Origin: Candidatus Kapaibacterium sp.
Lineage (GTDB): Bacteria > Bacteroidota > Ignavibacteria > Kapaibacteriales > JAEUSM01
Assembly: GCA_016788785.1 (NCBI GenBank)
Contig: JAEUSM010000016.1
Location: 83,548-147,547, forward strand
Length of the DNA stretch: 64,000 nt
Reading direction: 5' to 3'
In this document: positions 27,851 to 36,901 of the stretch, piece by piece
Numbering within the stretch: position 1 is the stretch's first letter
Layout of the letters: every line of letters begins with the position of its first letter
Position numbers and translations under genes: made by a program
Notes under the pieces: model-generated
What the model was told of the DNA's origin: nothing
What the model saw: the letters and a program-made list of their open reading frames with translations, nothing else
The model's database searches: none

Positions 27851-29026
27851 ATGGAAACAATAACGATAAAACGAATGCACGATGAGCGCATAAAAAGTGG
27901 TCATTTGTGGGTATTTAGCAACGAATTGGTCGACGTCCCAAAAACAATTCCCCCTGGATCTATTGTACGAGTGAAAAATTCACGTGGTGATGATTTTGGT
28001 CAAGCATTTTTTAACGCAAATTCGCTCATTGCAGCCAGAATTTTACAATGGAAAGATTCTGCTCCAATATCTGTCGATTTTTTTGTTGAACGGTTTCAAC
28101 AAGCTTTGCATCGTCGAAAAAAACTGCTTGGAAATGAAGAATGTTTTCGATTAGCATTTGGAGAATCCGATTTACTTCCTGGATTAGTAGTGGATATCTA
28201 TGGCAATTACGCCTGTGTTCAAACACTGAGTTTTGGAATGGATGTTTTACTAAACGACATTATTACAGCTCTTACAATTGTATTCCCTCAACTTAAAGGG
28301 ATTGTTGAGAAAAACAAATCATCATTACGGGATTTGGAAGGACTTCAACCACGTGAAGGAGTGGTTTGGGGAGAGGTTCCTGACGAAATTCTTGTAAAAG
28401 AAAATGATTTCATCTATTCAGTACAACTCATTGACGGTCAAAAAACTGGTCTCTTTTTAGACCAAAAGCTCAATCGTCGTGCGGTTGAACAGTTGAGTGA
28501 AGGATTGCGAGTATTGGATTGTTTTACAAACCAAGGTGGTTTTGCAATGCACGCTTCTCGTGGAGGAGCGAAATATACTCTTGGTGTTGATTCCAGCAAA
28601 AAAGCGATTGAACGTTGCAACGAAAACGCAAGGGTGAATAATTGCAGTAACATTGAATTTCGAGTAGAAGAAGTATTTGCTTTTTTGGATAAACAATTAG
28701 AAACCAACCAAAAATGGGATATGATTATTCTCGATCCTCCATCATTCACCAAATCAAAAAAGAACGTTCCTGAAGCTCGTCGTGGTTACGAACGCATCAA
28801 CCGAGTAGCATTGTGTTTAGTAGAATCCGGTGGGTATCTGGTAACAGCATCGTGTTCACATCACATTTTTGAAGACGTATTTTTGGAAATCATTACCCAA
28901 TCTGCCGAAAAAGAAGGTCGCCAACTTCAATTAGTCCATCGTGGTATGCAATCTCCCGATCACCCTATTTTGCTTTCTATGCCCCAAACAAAATACCTCA
29001 AATTCTACATCTTTCAGGTATTGTAA
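27851..29026 (+). CDS. Class I SAM-dependent rRNA methyltransferase (RlmI/PUA type)
   Basis: 391 aa from ATG 27851. An N-terminal PUA-like domain (ERIKSGHLWVFSNEL, with GSIVRVKNSRGDDFGQAFFN) is followed by the EEHD-type linker and a Rossmann methyltransferase: GLFLDQKLNRRAV, motif I VLDCFTNQGGFAMHASRGGA, and catalytic-loop DPPSFTKSKKN. This is the architecture of RlmI, which makes m5C1962 in 23S rRNA; the exact target here is inferred. A Cys in VTASCSHH fits the catalytic region. Confidence 0.9.
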   Translation: METITIKRMHDERIKSGHLWVFSNELVDVPKTIPPGSIVRVKNSRGDDFGQAFFNANSLIAARILQWKDSAPISVDFFVERFQQALHRRKKLLGNEECFRLAFGESDLLPGLVVDIYGNYACVQTLSFGMDVLLNDIITALTIVFPQLKGIVEKNKSSLRDLEGLQPREGVVWGEVPDEILVKENDFIYSVQLIDGQKTGLFLDQKLNRRAVEQLSEGLRVLDCFTNQGGFAMHASRGGAKYTLGVDSSKKAIERCNENARVNNCSNIEFRVEEVFAFLDKQLETNQKWDMIILDPPSFTKSKKNVPEARRGYERINRVALCLVESGGYLVTASCSHHIFEDVFLEIITQSAEKEGRQLQLVHRGMQSPDHPILLSMPQTKYLKFYIFQVL

Positions 29027-29039
29027 CCATTTTCTGAAT

Positions 29040-29185
29040 TCCCCTCTTGAGGGGTGCCACAAAGTGGCGTTGTGAAATCTTCTATAGTATATCGTAGAGA
29101 CGTCCTATATGGGCGTATCAAGTGAGTGAACTATGTTTTCAATGATTTGGTGAGACGCCCATATAGGGCGTCTCTACGACAAATG
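29040..29185. repeat. Intergenic repeat cluster with GAGACGC hairpins
   Basis: CCCCTCTTGAGGGGTGCCACAAAGTGGC (29041-29067, split module), then GTAGAGACG...GGGCGT (29094-29116) and a strong hairpin GTGAGACGCCC...GGGCGTCTCTAC (29150-29180). The latter is the same element as the pyrH terminator. They lie between convergent genes, so they may terminate both. Confidence 0.8.
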
Positions 29186-29232
29186 AAGGGAAATTATGCA
29201 TCAATTGTCAGATACAAAGGTCTGCCCTTACG

Positions 29233-30186
29233 TTATTCCAAACGTTTTGAAAAACTAAGACCTACTCCTGTGGTATTTCCTTGTGTTGGAAAACTATACA
29301 AATTCCAAGATGTTGATGGATTTTCTTCAAATTTTTTATTAGTGATAAAATTCCAAGTACTGAGAATAAGTGTAGTCGATCCAAGTCCAATATTCACAAG
29401 CGATAAATCTCTTTGACTAAGATTATATGTATAATTCCCATTTATACCAGATTCACTTGGATAATTATTTACGCCATAAACAATTTGTATACTACCAGAA
29501 AGTAGTCCTAACATAGAAATCAAAGGAGATTTGTTTCCATTTGCAATTTGAATTCCATTAATAGCGTTCAATGAAAGATTTGCTCCACTCATCATTGCAG
29601 AAGTTATCCCATATTCTTGTGAAATATAATTGTCTATTTTATAATTAGGAGGTCCATACATCGGCTGTATCATTGCACATTCTTCTTTTGTTAGTCCACT
29701 TGATTGAATCCATGTATCAATTATCGGATCATTCATGGACTGAAGATATTCGTATTGGTATTTTTTGTTGATGTTTTCGGAAACTTCTCTTCCAGCAGTT
29801 CGCTCAATCAAATAACCAACAGCACAAATATTTCCGTCTTTGTCTATAAAACACGGTTTTCTTTGGTTAGAATATTTAGTGTTTTTTGGAAAAACTCCAG
29901 CCTGAGTATACTCATGAAGGATATCGAGTAGTTTAGTTCTTGATTGTTGTTGTTCTTCTGAAAGCGAAGAAACATCTTTTTTTCGTAACAACTGCTCGAC
30001 ATACTCTAAATGCGTTTGAAGACGTACCTTTTCAATACTGTTTTTGGTTGGTTGTTTGCCAAATTTTTCAAAATAACTTATGTCACCAAGAACTACATTG
30101 ACAGTTTGTTGAAAATCATTTGTTTTAGCGATGCAATTTGCGATGACAACCAAGTAGCAAATTGTAAGAATTAGACTTGTTTTCAT
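29233..30186 (-). CDS. Exported protein of unknown function
   Basis: 317 aa from ATG 30186, with AAGGG upstream and a signal peptide (TSLILTICYLVVIANCIA). The middle has a compact conserved-looking block: CFIDKDGNICAVGYLIERTAGREVSENI, followed by DTWIQSSGLTKEECAMIQPMYGP. This block occurs in other uncharacterised exported proteins that I recall only by pattern. The C-terminal half has two glycine/serine-rich hydrophobic stretches (ISMLGLLSGSIQIVYGV and SLVNIGLGSTTLILSTW) that could be membrane helices. It is convergent to the rlmI-like gene. I do not recognise a named family. Confidence 0.6.
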   Translation of the reverse strand: MKTSLILTICYLVVIANCIAKTNDFQQTVNVVLGDISYFEKFGKQPTKNSIEKVRLQTHLEYVEQLLRKKDVSSLSEEQQQSRTKLLDILHEYTQAGVFPKNTKYSNQRKPCFIDKDGNICAVGYLIERTAGREVSENINKKYQYEYLQSMNDPIIDTWIQSSGLTKEECAMIQPMYGPPNYKIDNYISQEYGITSAMMSGANLSLNAINGIQIANGNKSPLISMLGLLSGSIQIVYGVNNYPSESGINGNYTYNLSQRDLSLVNIGLGSTTLILSTWNFITNKKFEENPSTSWNLYSFPTQGNTTGVGLSFSKRLE

Positions 30187-30408
30187 AGTAAAACCCTTTA
30201 TAAATGAAAGAAGAAATGAATCTTTTTTCGATGTAAACACAAAATGTGGATATAAGTTACAAAATAATTTTGTAATAGATGGGTATTTTACTTAAAATTG
30301 AAAGATAATTGTGAAATTTCTATGTCTTTTTGAAAAATGAAATCTATTGATTGAATTTATAATCTGCACAAAAAATGGGTAACAACACATAGACTGATGG
30401 GTTTTCCA

Positions 30409-30440
30409 CATGGTAGAGACACAAAATCTTGCGTCTCTTC
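30409..30440. repeat. GAGACGC-family hairpin remnant in the 30187-30509 gap
   Basis: GGTAGAGACACAAAATCTTGCGTCTCTTCG is a degenerate copy of the GTAGAGACGCAAA.../...GCGTCTCTAC element. The rest of the gap (30187-30400) is A/T-rich and shows the leader of the exported-protein gene, but nothing else I can name. Confidence 0.65.
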
Positions 30441-30462
30441 GCAAACCGAGATAAATCCTAAC

Positions 30463-30490
30463 AAAAAAGCCCCAAATTGGGGCTTTTTTT
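30463..30490 (-). terminator. Intrinsic terminator of rpsD
   Basis: AAAAAAGCCCC (to 30473), AAATT loop, GGGGC and seven T (30479-30490). It is symmetrical and ends rpsD on the minus strand 20 bp after its stop codon. Confidence 0.9.
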
Positions 30491-30509
30491 GAATATATTT
30501 CGATAATGA

Positions 30510-31115
30510 TTATCGTGAGTAGAACTCGACAACAAGTGGAAGTTCACAGATTGCTGGAATTTCTTCTCTTGGTGGCAAGTACAAATATTTCACTGTTAAA
30601 TCTGCTTTTGCAACTTCCAAATATGCTGGAGCAGCTGCTGTTGAGCGGATTGCGTCGTGGAAACATTCCATTTTTTTCGATTTGTCGCGTACTGAAATGA
30701 CATCATTTACTTGTACTGAATACGAAGGAATGTCAACTGGTTTTCCGTTTACTAAGATGTGCTTATGACGTACATATTGACGTGCAGCATACATAGAACG
30801 AGCTAAACCTGAACGGTATACTAAAGCATCTAAACGAGACTCAAGAAGTTGCACTAAGATTTCCCCAGTGTTTCCTACCAAACGAGTAGCTTCTGCTACA
30901 TAGTTTGTCATTTGACGTTCGTGGATGTTGTATTGAAGGCGTAAACGTTGTTTTTCCAACAATTGTTTACCGTAATCAGATTGTTTCTGACGTTTTTTTG
31001 ATGCTCCGTGTTGTCCCGGAGGGTATGGAGCACGCTCCATATACTTAGCAGATTTTGGTGCTAAGGCAAATCCCAATTTTCTTGAGAGTTTGACTTTTGG
31101 TCCGTTGTAATTCAC
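30510..31115 (-). CDS. rpsD: 30S ribosomal protein S4
   Basis: 201 aa from a GTG start at 31115, which has GAGG 6 nt upstream; this fits the usual S4 length (about 201-206), while the longer ORF adds 13 unlike residues. Family motifs are clear: GPKVKLSRKLGFAL, then the APYPPGQHGASKKRQKQSDYGKQLLEKQ block, and the S4 RNA-binding domain SRLDALVYRSGLARSMYAARQYVRHKHILVNGKPVDIPSYSVQVND. It lacks N-terminal zinc cysteines (the C- form). It is outside any ribosomal operon here and has its own promoter and terminator. S4 initiates 16S rRNA folding. Confidence 0.97.
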   Translation of the reverse strand: MNYNGPKVKLSRKLGFALAPKSAKYMERAPYPPGQHGASKKRQKQSDYGKQLLEKQRLRLQYNIHERQMTNYVAEATRLVGNTGEILVQLLESRLDALVYRSGLARSMYAARQYVRHKHILVNGKPVDIPSYSVQVNDVISVRDKSKKMECFHDAIRSTAAAPAYLEVAKADLTVKYLYLPPREEIPAICELPLVVEFYSR

Positions 31116-31158
31116 TATTACCTCGCTACGAAAGATATTGGTATCTCTGTGCAATCAT

Positions 31159-31202
31159 CAGTAGGCACTTCCTACCGAATCTAAGTATCGCAATTGCAAT
31201 AC
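31159..31202 (-). promoter_or_regulatory. Two hairpins in the rpsD leader
   Basis: The roughly 105-nt leader holds GTATTGC-AATT-GCGATAC (31202-31185, one G-U) and CGGTAGG-AAGTG-CCTACTG (31177-31159, with G-U pairs at the edge). Stable paired leaders of a solitary ribosomal gene suggest autogenous control, known for S4 in other phyla through unrelated RNA folds. No experimental basis here. Confidence 0.4.
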
Positions 31203-31226
31203 TGGCGTTGAGAACAGAAAAGAGTA

Positions 31227-31257
31227 CAAAAATACGGCTTTTTCACCACAATTCCAA
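31227..31257 (-). promoter_or_regulatory. Putative promoter of rpsD
   Basis: On the minus strand TTGG (31257-31254), 19 bp, TATTTTTG (31234-31227). Same -33 box and spacing as the rplM promoter. The transcript start would be near 31220. Confidence 0.6.
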
Positions 31258-31274
31258 AAATTGTTGGTATTTTG

Positions 31275-32111
31275 TTAATTTTTCGATTTGACTGATGCGA
31301 TTGCAAATAACTCAACACTATTGAGATAGTGCCAAATACTTCGTGCAATGGCTTTGAATGTAGCCATTATTCCTCGTTTGCTATAATTTGACTCTACTGC
31401 AAGTGCAAAAAAGCTTCCGAATATCGTTTTGAGTGAATTTGGACGTTGAGATTGAAGAAATTTCACTTCAAACCCGGCAAGTTCTAAAGCATTGTGTAAT
31501 GATTTTTTCGTAAAATGTAGATGATGTTGTTTCGGCTGAAACCATATCCATTTTGATTTGAATAGTTTTGATGGAAGTGAATAGTAGTTTGGAACTCGAA
31601 TACATATTATTGTTTCATTGGAACAATGCTTTGATGCAATTTGAAGAAGAAATTGAACAGGAAACTCAATATGCTCTAAACAATGCCACAACGTTATGAC
31701 ATCATACTTCTTTAATGGAAGATCTCTAATCTCTTTGTAGGTTTCTATTCCAATTTGTGAACAGTACGCTCTTGCAGTTTTCGAAGGTTCTACACCAGTA
31801 ACGTAGTATCCATTTCTTCTGGCAATATCAAGAAAATGTCCAAAATCACAACCAATATCAAGTAAATTTTTGCCCTTTGAAAACTGTTCGATTGTAGAAA
31901 GTAATTTCCATTGTTCCGGTAAACGTTCTATGTATCGACGTTGATGCTCAAAATCAGAAAGTTGATGTACTAATTGATATTGATGTGAATAATACTCGGT
32001 TGAAACGACTGTTGGTGTCCATATTGCAGTACATTGTGTACAGTAATGTAACGCATAAGATCCATTTTTACAGAAATCAACAGCAGTTGATGAACAGATT
32101 GGGCAGGTCAT
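31275..32111 (-). CDS. Class I SAM methyltransferase with N-terminal zinc ribbon
   Basis: 278 aa. A zinc ribbon with C3-x2-C6 and C24-x2-C27 is followed by a Methyltransf_23-type domain: motif I LLDIGCDFGHFLDIA, the acidic VTGVEPS end of strand 2, and YDVITLWHCLEHIEFP. Such CxxC-methyltransferase proteins often act in polysaccharide or small-molecule methylation. Nothing here fixes the substrate. It lies alone, 76 bp upstream of the rpsD promoter region and 83 bp downstream of the GSDH gene, separated by a hairpin. Confidence 0.85.
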   Translation of the reverse strand: MTCPICSSTAVDFCKNGSYALHYCTQCTAIWTPTVVSTEYYSHQYQLVHQLSDFEHQRRYIERLPEQWKLLSTIEQFSKGKNLLDIGCDFGHFLDIARRNGYYVTGVEPSKTARAYCSQIGIETYKEIRDLPLKKYDVITLWHCLEHIEFPVQFLLQIASKHCSNETIICIRVPNYYSLPSKLFKSKWIWFQPKQHHLHFTKKSLHNALELAGFEVKFLQSQRPNSLKTIFGSFFALAVESNYSKRGIMATFKAIARSIWHYLNSVELFAIASVKSKN

Positions 32112-32142
32112 TGTTTGTAGTAGTTAGAGTTTGACTAAATAC

Positions 32143-32176
32143 GAAGCCATCAAAACTATATTATTCTGATGGCTTC
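32143..32176 (-). terminator. Hairpin after the GSDH-type gene
   Basis: GAAGCCATCA (32143-32152) pairs with TGATGGCTTC (32167-32176) over a 14-nt A/T loop. There is no strong T tract on the minus strand (GTATTTAG follows), so termination is likely weak or factor-assisted. Confidence 0.5.
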
Positions 32177-32194
32177 AATTAAGGTAACTAGTCG

Positions 32195-33835
32195 TTACTC
32201 TCTCAAGAATTTGGAGTAGCTATATTGGAATCTGCCTTTACCTCGTATTGCAATTGTGTAAAGCCCTCGAGGCAATGAACGAACATTTATTTTCGATTGA
32301 GAATGAGATATTGATAGAACTTTTTCCCCTAAAAGTGAAAAAACTTCTACTTGCTCGATTTCAAAAGGAGTTGATATAGTAATAATGTCATTCACTGGAT
32401 TCGGAGAAATTAGAACTTCAGATTTTGAAGTATAATCAAATTGAATAGAAGTCTCAGTTGAATCATTTGGGTCAGTTTCAGTTGTGTCTGAATTGTCAGA
32501 ACTATCAGCTTCACCTAAGTAGGTATATACTATGATTCGATTCGGTTCATTATTGAAATTATTTGTGATTAAAAAAAGTTTTGTACCATCATGATTTGTG
32601 GCAATATCACGTAATCTACCATTGAACGGATTATCCTCAACGAATAATCTTCGTGGGTTTGGTTGTTTTGCCGTTGAAGGTCGGAGTGTCTTTTTGTCTT
32701 CATTTAAATGAAACACATAAAGCCCACTTGTGACCAAATCTGATGTTTTAAGAGTTGTAACTAATATAGTATTGTGTAAACTTGGAATTGTTGTATCTGC
32801 ATAGTACATTCCATCACTTGGTGCAACTGTACACCAAGTGCTATTGTCTTTGGTATTTTCAGGTTTGGGAACTGCACACCAAGAGTATAAAGGCTCAACT
32901 AAACTATCATTGAGAATTAAGAGATGAGGTGTATAATTTGCAATAAAATCAGCTTCCCCTGGAAAATTATCATCATGATGATACCCATGAACATTTTTAA
33001 ATCCATAGTTCATTCCAGCATACAAAGGATTGATTTCATCATCAGTAAAATCCCCATGTTCCGTATTGTAGACTGTTTTTGTATCTGGTATATAAAACAA
33101 TCCTTGTGGGTTTCTATGTCCACGAGTAAACATTGAATTTCCAGGAATAGGATTCGACCAAGGAATATCACCATTTATATTGATTCTATGTGTTTTACCA
33201 TTTTTTGTTGTTGGATCTTGTGTAAAATTGTCTGGATTTAATGATTGATCAGGAAAACATTCGGGTTTTGAAAATTCCGAAACTCCGCAATCCCCAACAG
33301 TAAAATACAAATACGATGTATCATTTTCAACAACTGCAATCATTCGACCACCAATATGATCCATTCCAGAAGGAATATCGAGATACAAATCTCTTACAAA
33401 TGTTGCAGTTTCGGTTTCTTTATTCCAATGGAGTTGAACAATCTTATTTGTTGTTTTAGGCATCGAATCTGTTCCAGCATTGTAGGAATAAATATAGTAG
33501 ATAAAAGAATGACCATCCTCCATGAATTTTGGATCCAATGCTAACCCTAAGGTGCCACTTATCACAAATTTTTGACATGGAGATTGTAAATATTCGAATT
33601 CACTTCCCCAGAAAAAATCAGGTGCTTGATAGATAATTGTTTTGTTTCCAAATGTATCAACTCTGGCAACGACACCATTTCTATCTGTTAACCAAAGATG
33701 GTGATCAGGACCATATTGAATTTCCCATGGAGCAGTAAATTCGGCTGGTAGAACCTTTCGTTCAAATCGTTGTGAATATGCAGAAATTGAAGTAAATAGA
33801 CATGCTAACGTGAAAAACATAAACCACTTTTGCAA
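32195..33835 (-). CDS. Secreted glucose/sorbosone dehydrogenase-type beta-propeller with T9SS sorting domain
   Basis: 546 aa. The start is TTG at 33835, chosen because a full AGGAGGA Shine-Dalgarno lies 8 nt upstream. A signal peptide (FFTLACLFTSISAYS) leads into a GSDH propeller: LGLALDPKFMEDGHSFIYYIYS, DHIGGRMIAVV, GHRNPQGLFYIP and the TEHGDFTDDEINPLYAGMNYGFK loop typical of PQQ-dependent soluble sugar dehydrogenases. The C-terminal roughly 75 aa is a T9SS type A sorting domain (VLISPNPVNDIITIS ... LPRGLYTIAI). It is exported across the outer membrane. Whether it binds PQQ and oxidises sugars cannot be told from sequence alone. Confidence 0.88.
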   Translation of the reverse strand: MQKWFMFFTLACLFTSISAYSQRFERKVLPAEFTAPWEIQYGPDHHLWLTDRNGVVARVDTFGNKTIIYQAPDFFWGSEFEYLQSPCQKFVISGTLGLALDPKFMEDGHSFIYYIYSYNAGTDSMPKTTNKIVQLHWNKETETATFVRDLYLDIPSGMDHIGGRMIAVVENDTSYLYFTVGDCGVSEFSKPECFPDQSLNPDNFTQDPTTKNGKTHRININGDIPWSNPIPGNSMFTRGHRNPQGLFYIPDTKTVYNTEHGDFTDDEINPLYAGMNYGFKNVHGYHHDDNFPGEADFIANYTPHLLILNDSLVEPLYSWCAVPKPENTKDNSTWCTVAPSDGMYYADTTIPSLHNTILVTTLKTSDLVTSGLYVFHLNEDKKTLRPSTAKQPNPRRLFVEDNPFNGRLRDIATNHDGTKLFLITNNFNNEPNRIIVYTYLGEADSSDNSDTTETDPNDSTETSIQFDYTSKSEVLISPNPVNDIITISTPFEIEQVEVFSLLGEKVLSISHSQSKINVRSLPRGLYTIAIRGKGRFQYSYSKFLRE

Positions 33836-33959
33836 GATTCTGTCCTCCTATTATTAAGAATTAGTAATATTATGATTACGTAATATTCAAAAGGATATTA
33901 TTTCAATGACATAACTTACTGAATTTGTTGTGGTTTTTTCTTTCATTTAACAACCTCAA

Positions 33960-34010
33960 TTTCCCTTCCTAATTTAGGAGGGATGCCACGAAGTGGCTGG
34001 GTGGTTTTTA
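33960..34010. repeat. Intergenic repeat CCTTCCTAATTTAGGAGG...CACGAAGTGG
   Basis: One degenerate CCCCTCC...GGAGGGG unit with the CACGAAGTGG palindrome and GGGTGGTTTTTA tail. Nothing else is seen between the GSDH gene start at 33835 and 34083 apart from A/T-rich sequence. Confidence 0.75.
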
Positions 34011-34082
34011 CTAAAATGAGACAGGGTTTGTCTTGTCTTAACGATGTAAGATTTGCCTATATACACTAGATTTTAAAATTTG

Positions 34083-35396
34083 CTATTGTTGGTAGCGGTA
34101 TTTGTCTGTAGAGAAGAGTGGGGTGTTGAGCCGAAAATCGTTGAAGCCTGAAAAATCTACGAAGGTGAATTGTCTGTTTGGATACACCCACACGACAACT
34201 TGTCGACGATCTGTGGGGAAGTTCTGATTTTGAGTGTTTGTCGGGGGTCCAAATATAATATAGACCATTCCCATATCGCTCAGCCATCCTTCACCTGCTG
34301 AGCGAAATAGCTCATTTGCCCTTTCAACGCGTGCATAGAATTGTTCGAATGCTTCATTGCGATTAGTTGAGGGGGTTGGGTCGAATCGTCGCCAAAATTC
34401 TTCGAATTTTGCAAATCGAGCTTCTTCAGTTGGCATTCTTTCAATTTCATCTATTTCAGCACTTGTTCCTACGTATCGTAATTGTCGAATTGCTTTGGCA
34501 ATATCAGGTACAGATAATCCGGCAACAGAACGTTCAAAATATATAGACCTTGAAACGGAAAATAATTGCTCATTTTTTGCTTGTGTGGAACTTGAAGTTG
34601 CCTTTTTTAGAAGTTGTATTTTTACTGTATATCTACCTGCTGGTATATTTTTCGGTAAATCAATTTTTTCATACACTGGTGTTGACTGTTTTAGCAACGA
34701 AATAGTTCTTCGTTTTGAAGTATAGACAACAACATTGGATTGACTTTCGATAGTTGAAAGTATATCCACTTCAAAAGGAACAGTAGAGGAATATACTTGC
34801 AAGAAGGTAAAGAATCCATTGGGGAAAAGTGATACATTATCCGACAAATGGGGGGTAATGATGTATTTGGAATCTTGTTGTTCCAAATCTGCCAAAAGCA
34901 TTATTGAACTTGACGAGACTGGATTTTCAAGAGAATATCGTTGTGCAGACACCTGTCTGGATTTTTGCATTGTCGTTTTTGCCACCTCATCGGAAATAGT
35001 GACATCAATTCTGTAATCTCCTGGAGGAATATTTTTCGAAAATTGAATTATTTCTGAATTACTTCGTTCACTTGCTCCATTTTGTGTTATTGGGAAGGAT
35101 AATTTCTTTTCCTTTTTTAGAGTAATAGCATTACCAGTTACGATGTTTTTGATAGTAACTTCTACTAAAAAATTCACTTTATAGTCATTTCCGGATTGAA
35201 TTTTTTGAATATTTTTAAACGGAACTTGTACAAAAACATCTAATCGATTGGAGTCCAAATTTTGACCTTTGAATATTCCAATATCAAAGAAAAATTGGTC
35301 ACGTTCTTGCGACAATTGAGAAATTTGAGCATTTGCAGATATGTTGATTAGAACAATCAACATCAATAGGATAAGTGAAAAGACTTTATACTTCAT
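34083..35396 (-). CDS. GWxTD domain-containing exported protein
   Basis: 437 aa from ATG 35396, with a signal peptide (VFSLILLMLIVLINISANA). An immunoglobulin-like beta-rich N-terminal part is followed by a C-terminal GWxTD domain: AIRQLRYVGTSAEIDEIERMPTEEARFAKFEEFWRR, then RAGEGWLSDMGMVYIIFGPPT-type sequence. Here the motif itself reads GWLSD, Thr replaced by Ser. The family is common in FCB-group bacteria and its function is unknown. Its ATG lies inside the last 11 bp of rimO (ATGAAGTATAA), so it is translationally coupled. Confidence 0.85.
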   Translation of the reverse strand: MKYKVFSLILLMLIVLINISANAQISQLSQERDQFFFDIGIFKGQNLDSNRLDVFVQVPFKNIQKIQSGNDYKVNFLVEVTIKNIVTGNAITLKKEKKLSFPITQNGASERSNSEIIQFSKNIPPGDYRIDVTISDEVAKTTMQKSRQVSAQRYSLENPVSSSSIMLLADLEQQDSKYIITPHLSDNVSLFPNGFFTFLQVYSSTVPFEVDILSTIESQSNVVVYTSKRRTISLLKQSTPVYEKIDLPKNIPAGRYTVKIQLLKKATSSSTQAKNEQLFSVSRSIYFERSVAGLSVPDIAKAIRQLRYVGTSAEIDEIERMPTEEARFAKFEEFWRRFDPTPSTNRNEAFEQFYARVERANELFRSAGEGWLSDMGMVYIIFGPPTNTQNQNFPTDRRQVVVWVYPNRQFTFVDFSGFNDFRLNTPLFSTDKYRYQQ

Positions 35397-36699
35397 ATGT
35401 AGCAAATAGATCGTGTTCTGCAGCATCTTCGATAGTTACTTTGATGAATTCACCAACATTCAAAGGAGTTTTAGAACGTATATACACTTCATTATCAACT
35501 TCAGGTGCGTCAAATTCTGTTCTTCCTTGATATTCACCATTGATAATTTCGTCGATAAGTACATTCATTTCTGTACCAATGCGGTTAATATTTCGCTCTT
35601 TGGAAATGTTTTCTTGAATTTTCATCAATATTTCTTTCCGTTCTTCTTTGACTTCTTGTGGAATTGGGTCACCAAGTATATCAGCGTAAGTGTCATCCTC
35701 TTGAGAATAGGTGAATACGCCCATTCTATCCAAATATCCTTGTGAAACAAAATCACATAATTCTTCAAAATCTGCTTCTGTTTCAGCTGGATACCCAACA
35801 ATAAATGTAGTTCGAAGACTAATTCCCGGAACTTCTGTTTTGATAGTATTCATCAGCTCTTCCAATGTTCTTCGAGTTATACCTCGTCGCATTGATTTCA
35901 ACACATTAGTTGAGATATGTTGCATCGGCATATCGATATATTTGCAAATATTTGCACGTGAATTAATTACTGGCAATATATCTTGTGGAAACTTTGCAGG
36001 GTATGCGTACATTAAACGAATCCATTCAACACCCTTAACATCACTCAAGGCTTCAAGCAATTGTGCAAGTGTTCGTTTTTTGTATAAATCCAAACCATAA
36101 TAGGTAGTATCTTGACCTATGACAATAAGTTCTTTCACACCTTGTGCAACCAGCATTTCCGCTTCACGTATAATATCCTCCATCGGACGAGAGCGATGTC
36201 CACCTCGCATTAATGGAATTGCACAAAATGAACAAGGATTATCACACCCTTCTGAAATTTTCAGATAGGCAAAGTGTTTCGGAGTAGACAACGCACGTTC
36301 ACCTAACAACACATGCTTTAAATCTGGTGAAATTGATTTTATAATTTGTGAAAATGCTTCCGTTCCAAAAAAACGGTCTACCTCGGGAATTTCTTTTTCT
36401 AACTCTTCACCATATCGTTCGGATAAACATCCTGCAACAATAAGGGTATCCAATTTACCTTTTTGCTTACGTTTAGCTAACTCGATGATAGTATTGATAC
36501 TTTCTTCTTTGGCTGCATCAATAAACCCACACGTATTTACAATTACAGTATCTGCTTTTGCGATATCGGGGGTATACAGCAAATTGTTTGCGGACAATTG
36601 ACCCACTAATATTTCAGAATCATAAGTGTTTTTAGAACAACCTAAGGTAACAACAGATACTTTTTTGGGCAAGATAAGAGCAACTTCTTTTGTATGCAT
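35386..36699 (-). CDS. rimO: Ribosomal protein S12 methylthiotransferase RimO
   Basis: 437 aa. Three domains in order: MTTase N-terminal domain with the cluster cysteines in VTLGCSKN, VNTCGFIDAA and VAGCLSER; a radical SAM core with EGCDNPCSFCAIPLMRGGHRSRP (CxxxCxxC); and a C-terminal TRAM domain. The SKNxxDSE motif after the first Cys and the length favour RimO over MiaB. It adds a methylthio group to the conserved aspartate of S12. It overlaps the downstream GWxTD gene by 11 bp. Confidence 0.95.
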   Translation of the reverse strand: MHTKEVALILPKKVSVVTLGCSKNTYDSEILVGQLSANNLLYTPDIAKADTVIVNTCGFIDAAKEESINTIIELAKRKQKGKLDTLIVAGCLSERYGEELEKEIPEVDRFFGTEAFSQIIKSISPDLKHVLLGERALSTPKHFAYLKISEGCDNPCSFCAIPLMRGGHRSRPMEDIIREAEMLVAQGVKELIVIGQDTTYYGLDLYKKRTLAQLLEALSDVKGVEWIRLMYAYPAKFPQDILPVINSRANICKYIDMPMQHISTNVLKSMRRGITRRTLEELMNTIKTEVPGISLRTTFIVGYPAETEADFEELCDFVSQGYLDRMGVFTYSQEDDTYADILGDPIPQEVKEERKEILMKIQENISKERNINRIGTEMNVLIDEIINGEYQGRTEFDAPEVDNEVYIRSKTPLNVGEFIKVTIEDAAEHDLFATYEV

Positions 36700-36901
36700 T
36701 TGTGATTGGATATGTATATTTTTTGATTTACTTTAAACTAAAGTACAACGATGTACGAAAATCTAAGTTAAAATTTAGAATTTTGGATTATACGCGTTTT
36801 TCTATAATGATGTATAAACGATTATTCATTGTTATTTGTGTTAAAACATTGTCCATTAATACAGATTTTACAACCATTCCAAATTAAGAAAAAAGCTAAA
36901 T

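Noticed and set aside
31116..31154. ATG start of rpsD 13 codons upstream
   Set aside because: The GTG at 31115 has a well-placed GAGG and gives the normal S4 length.
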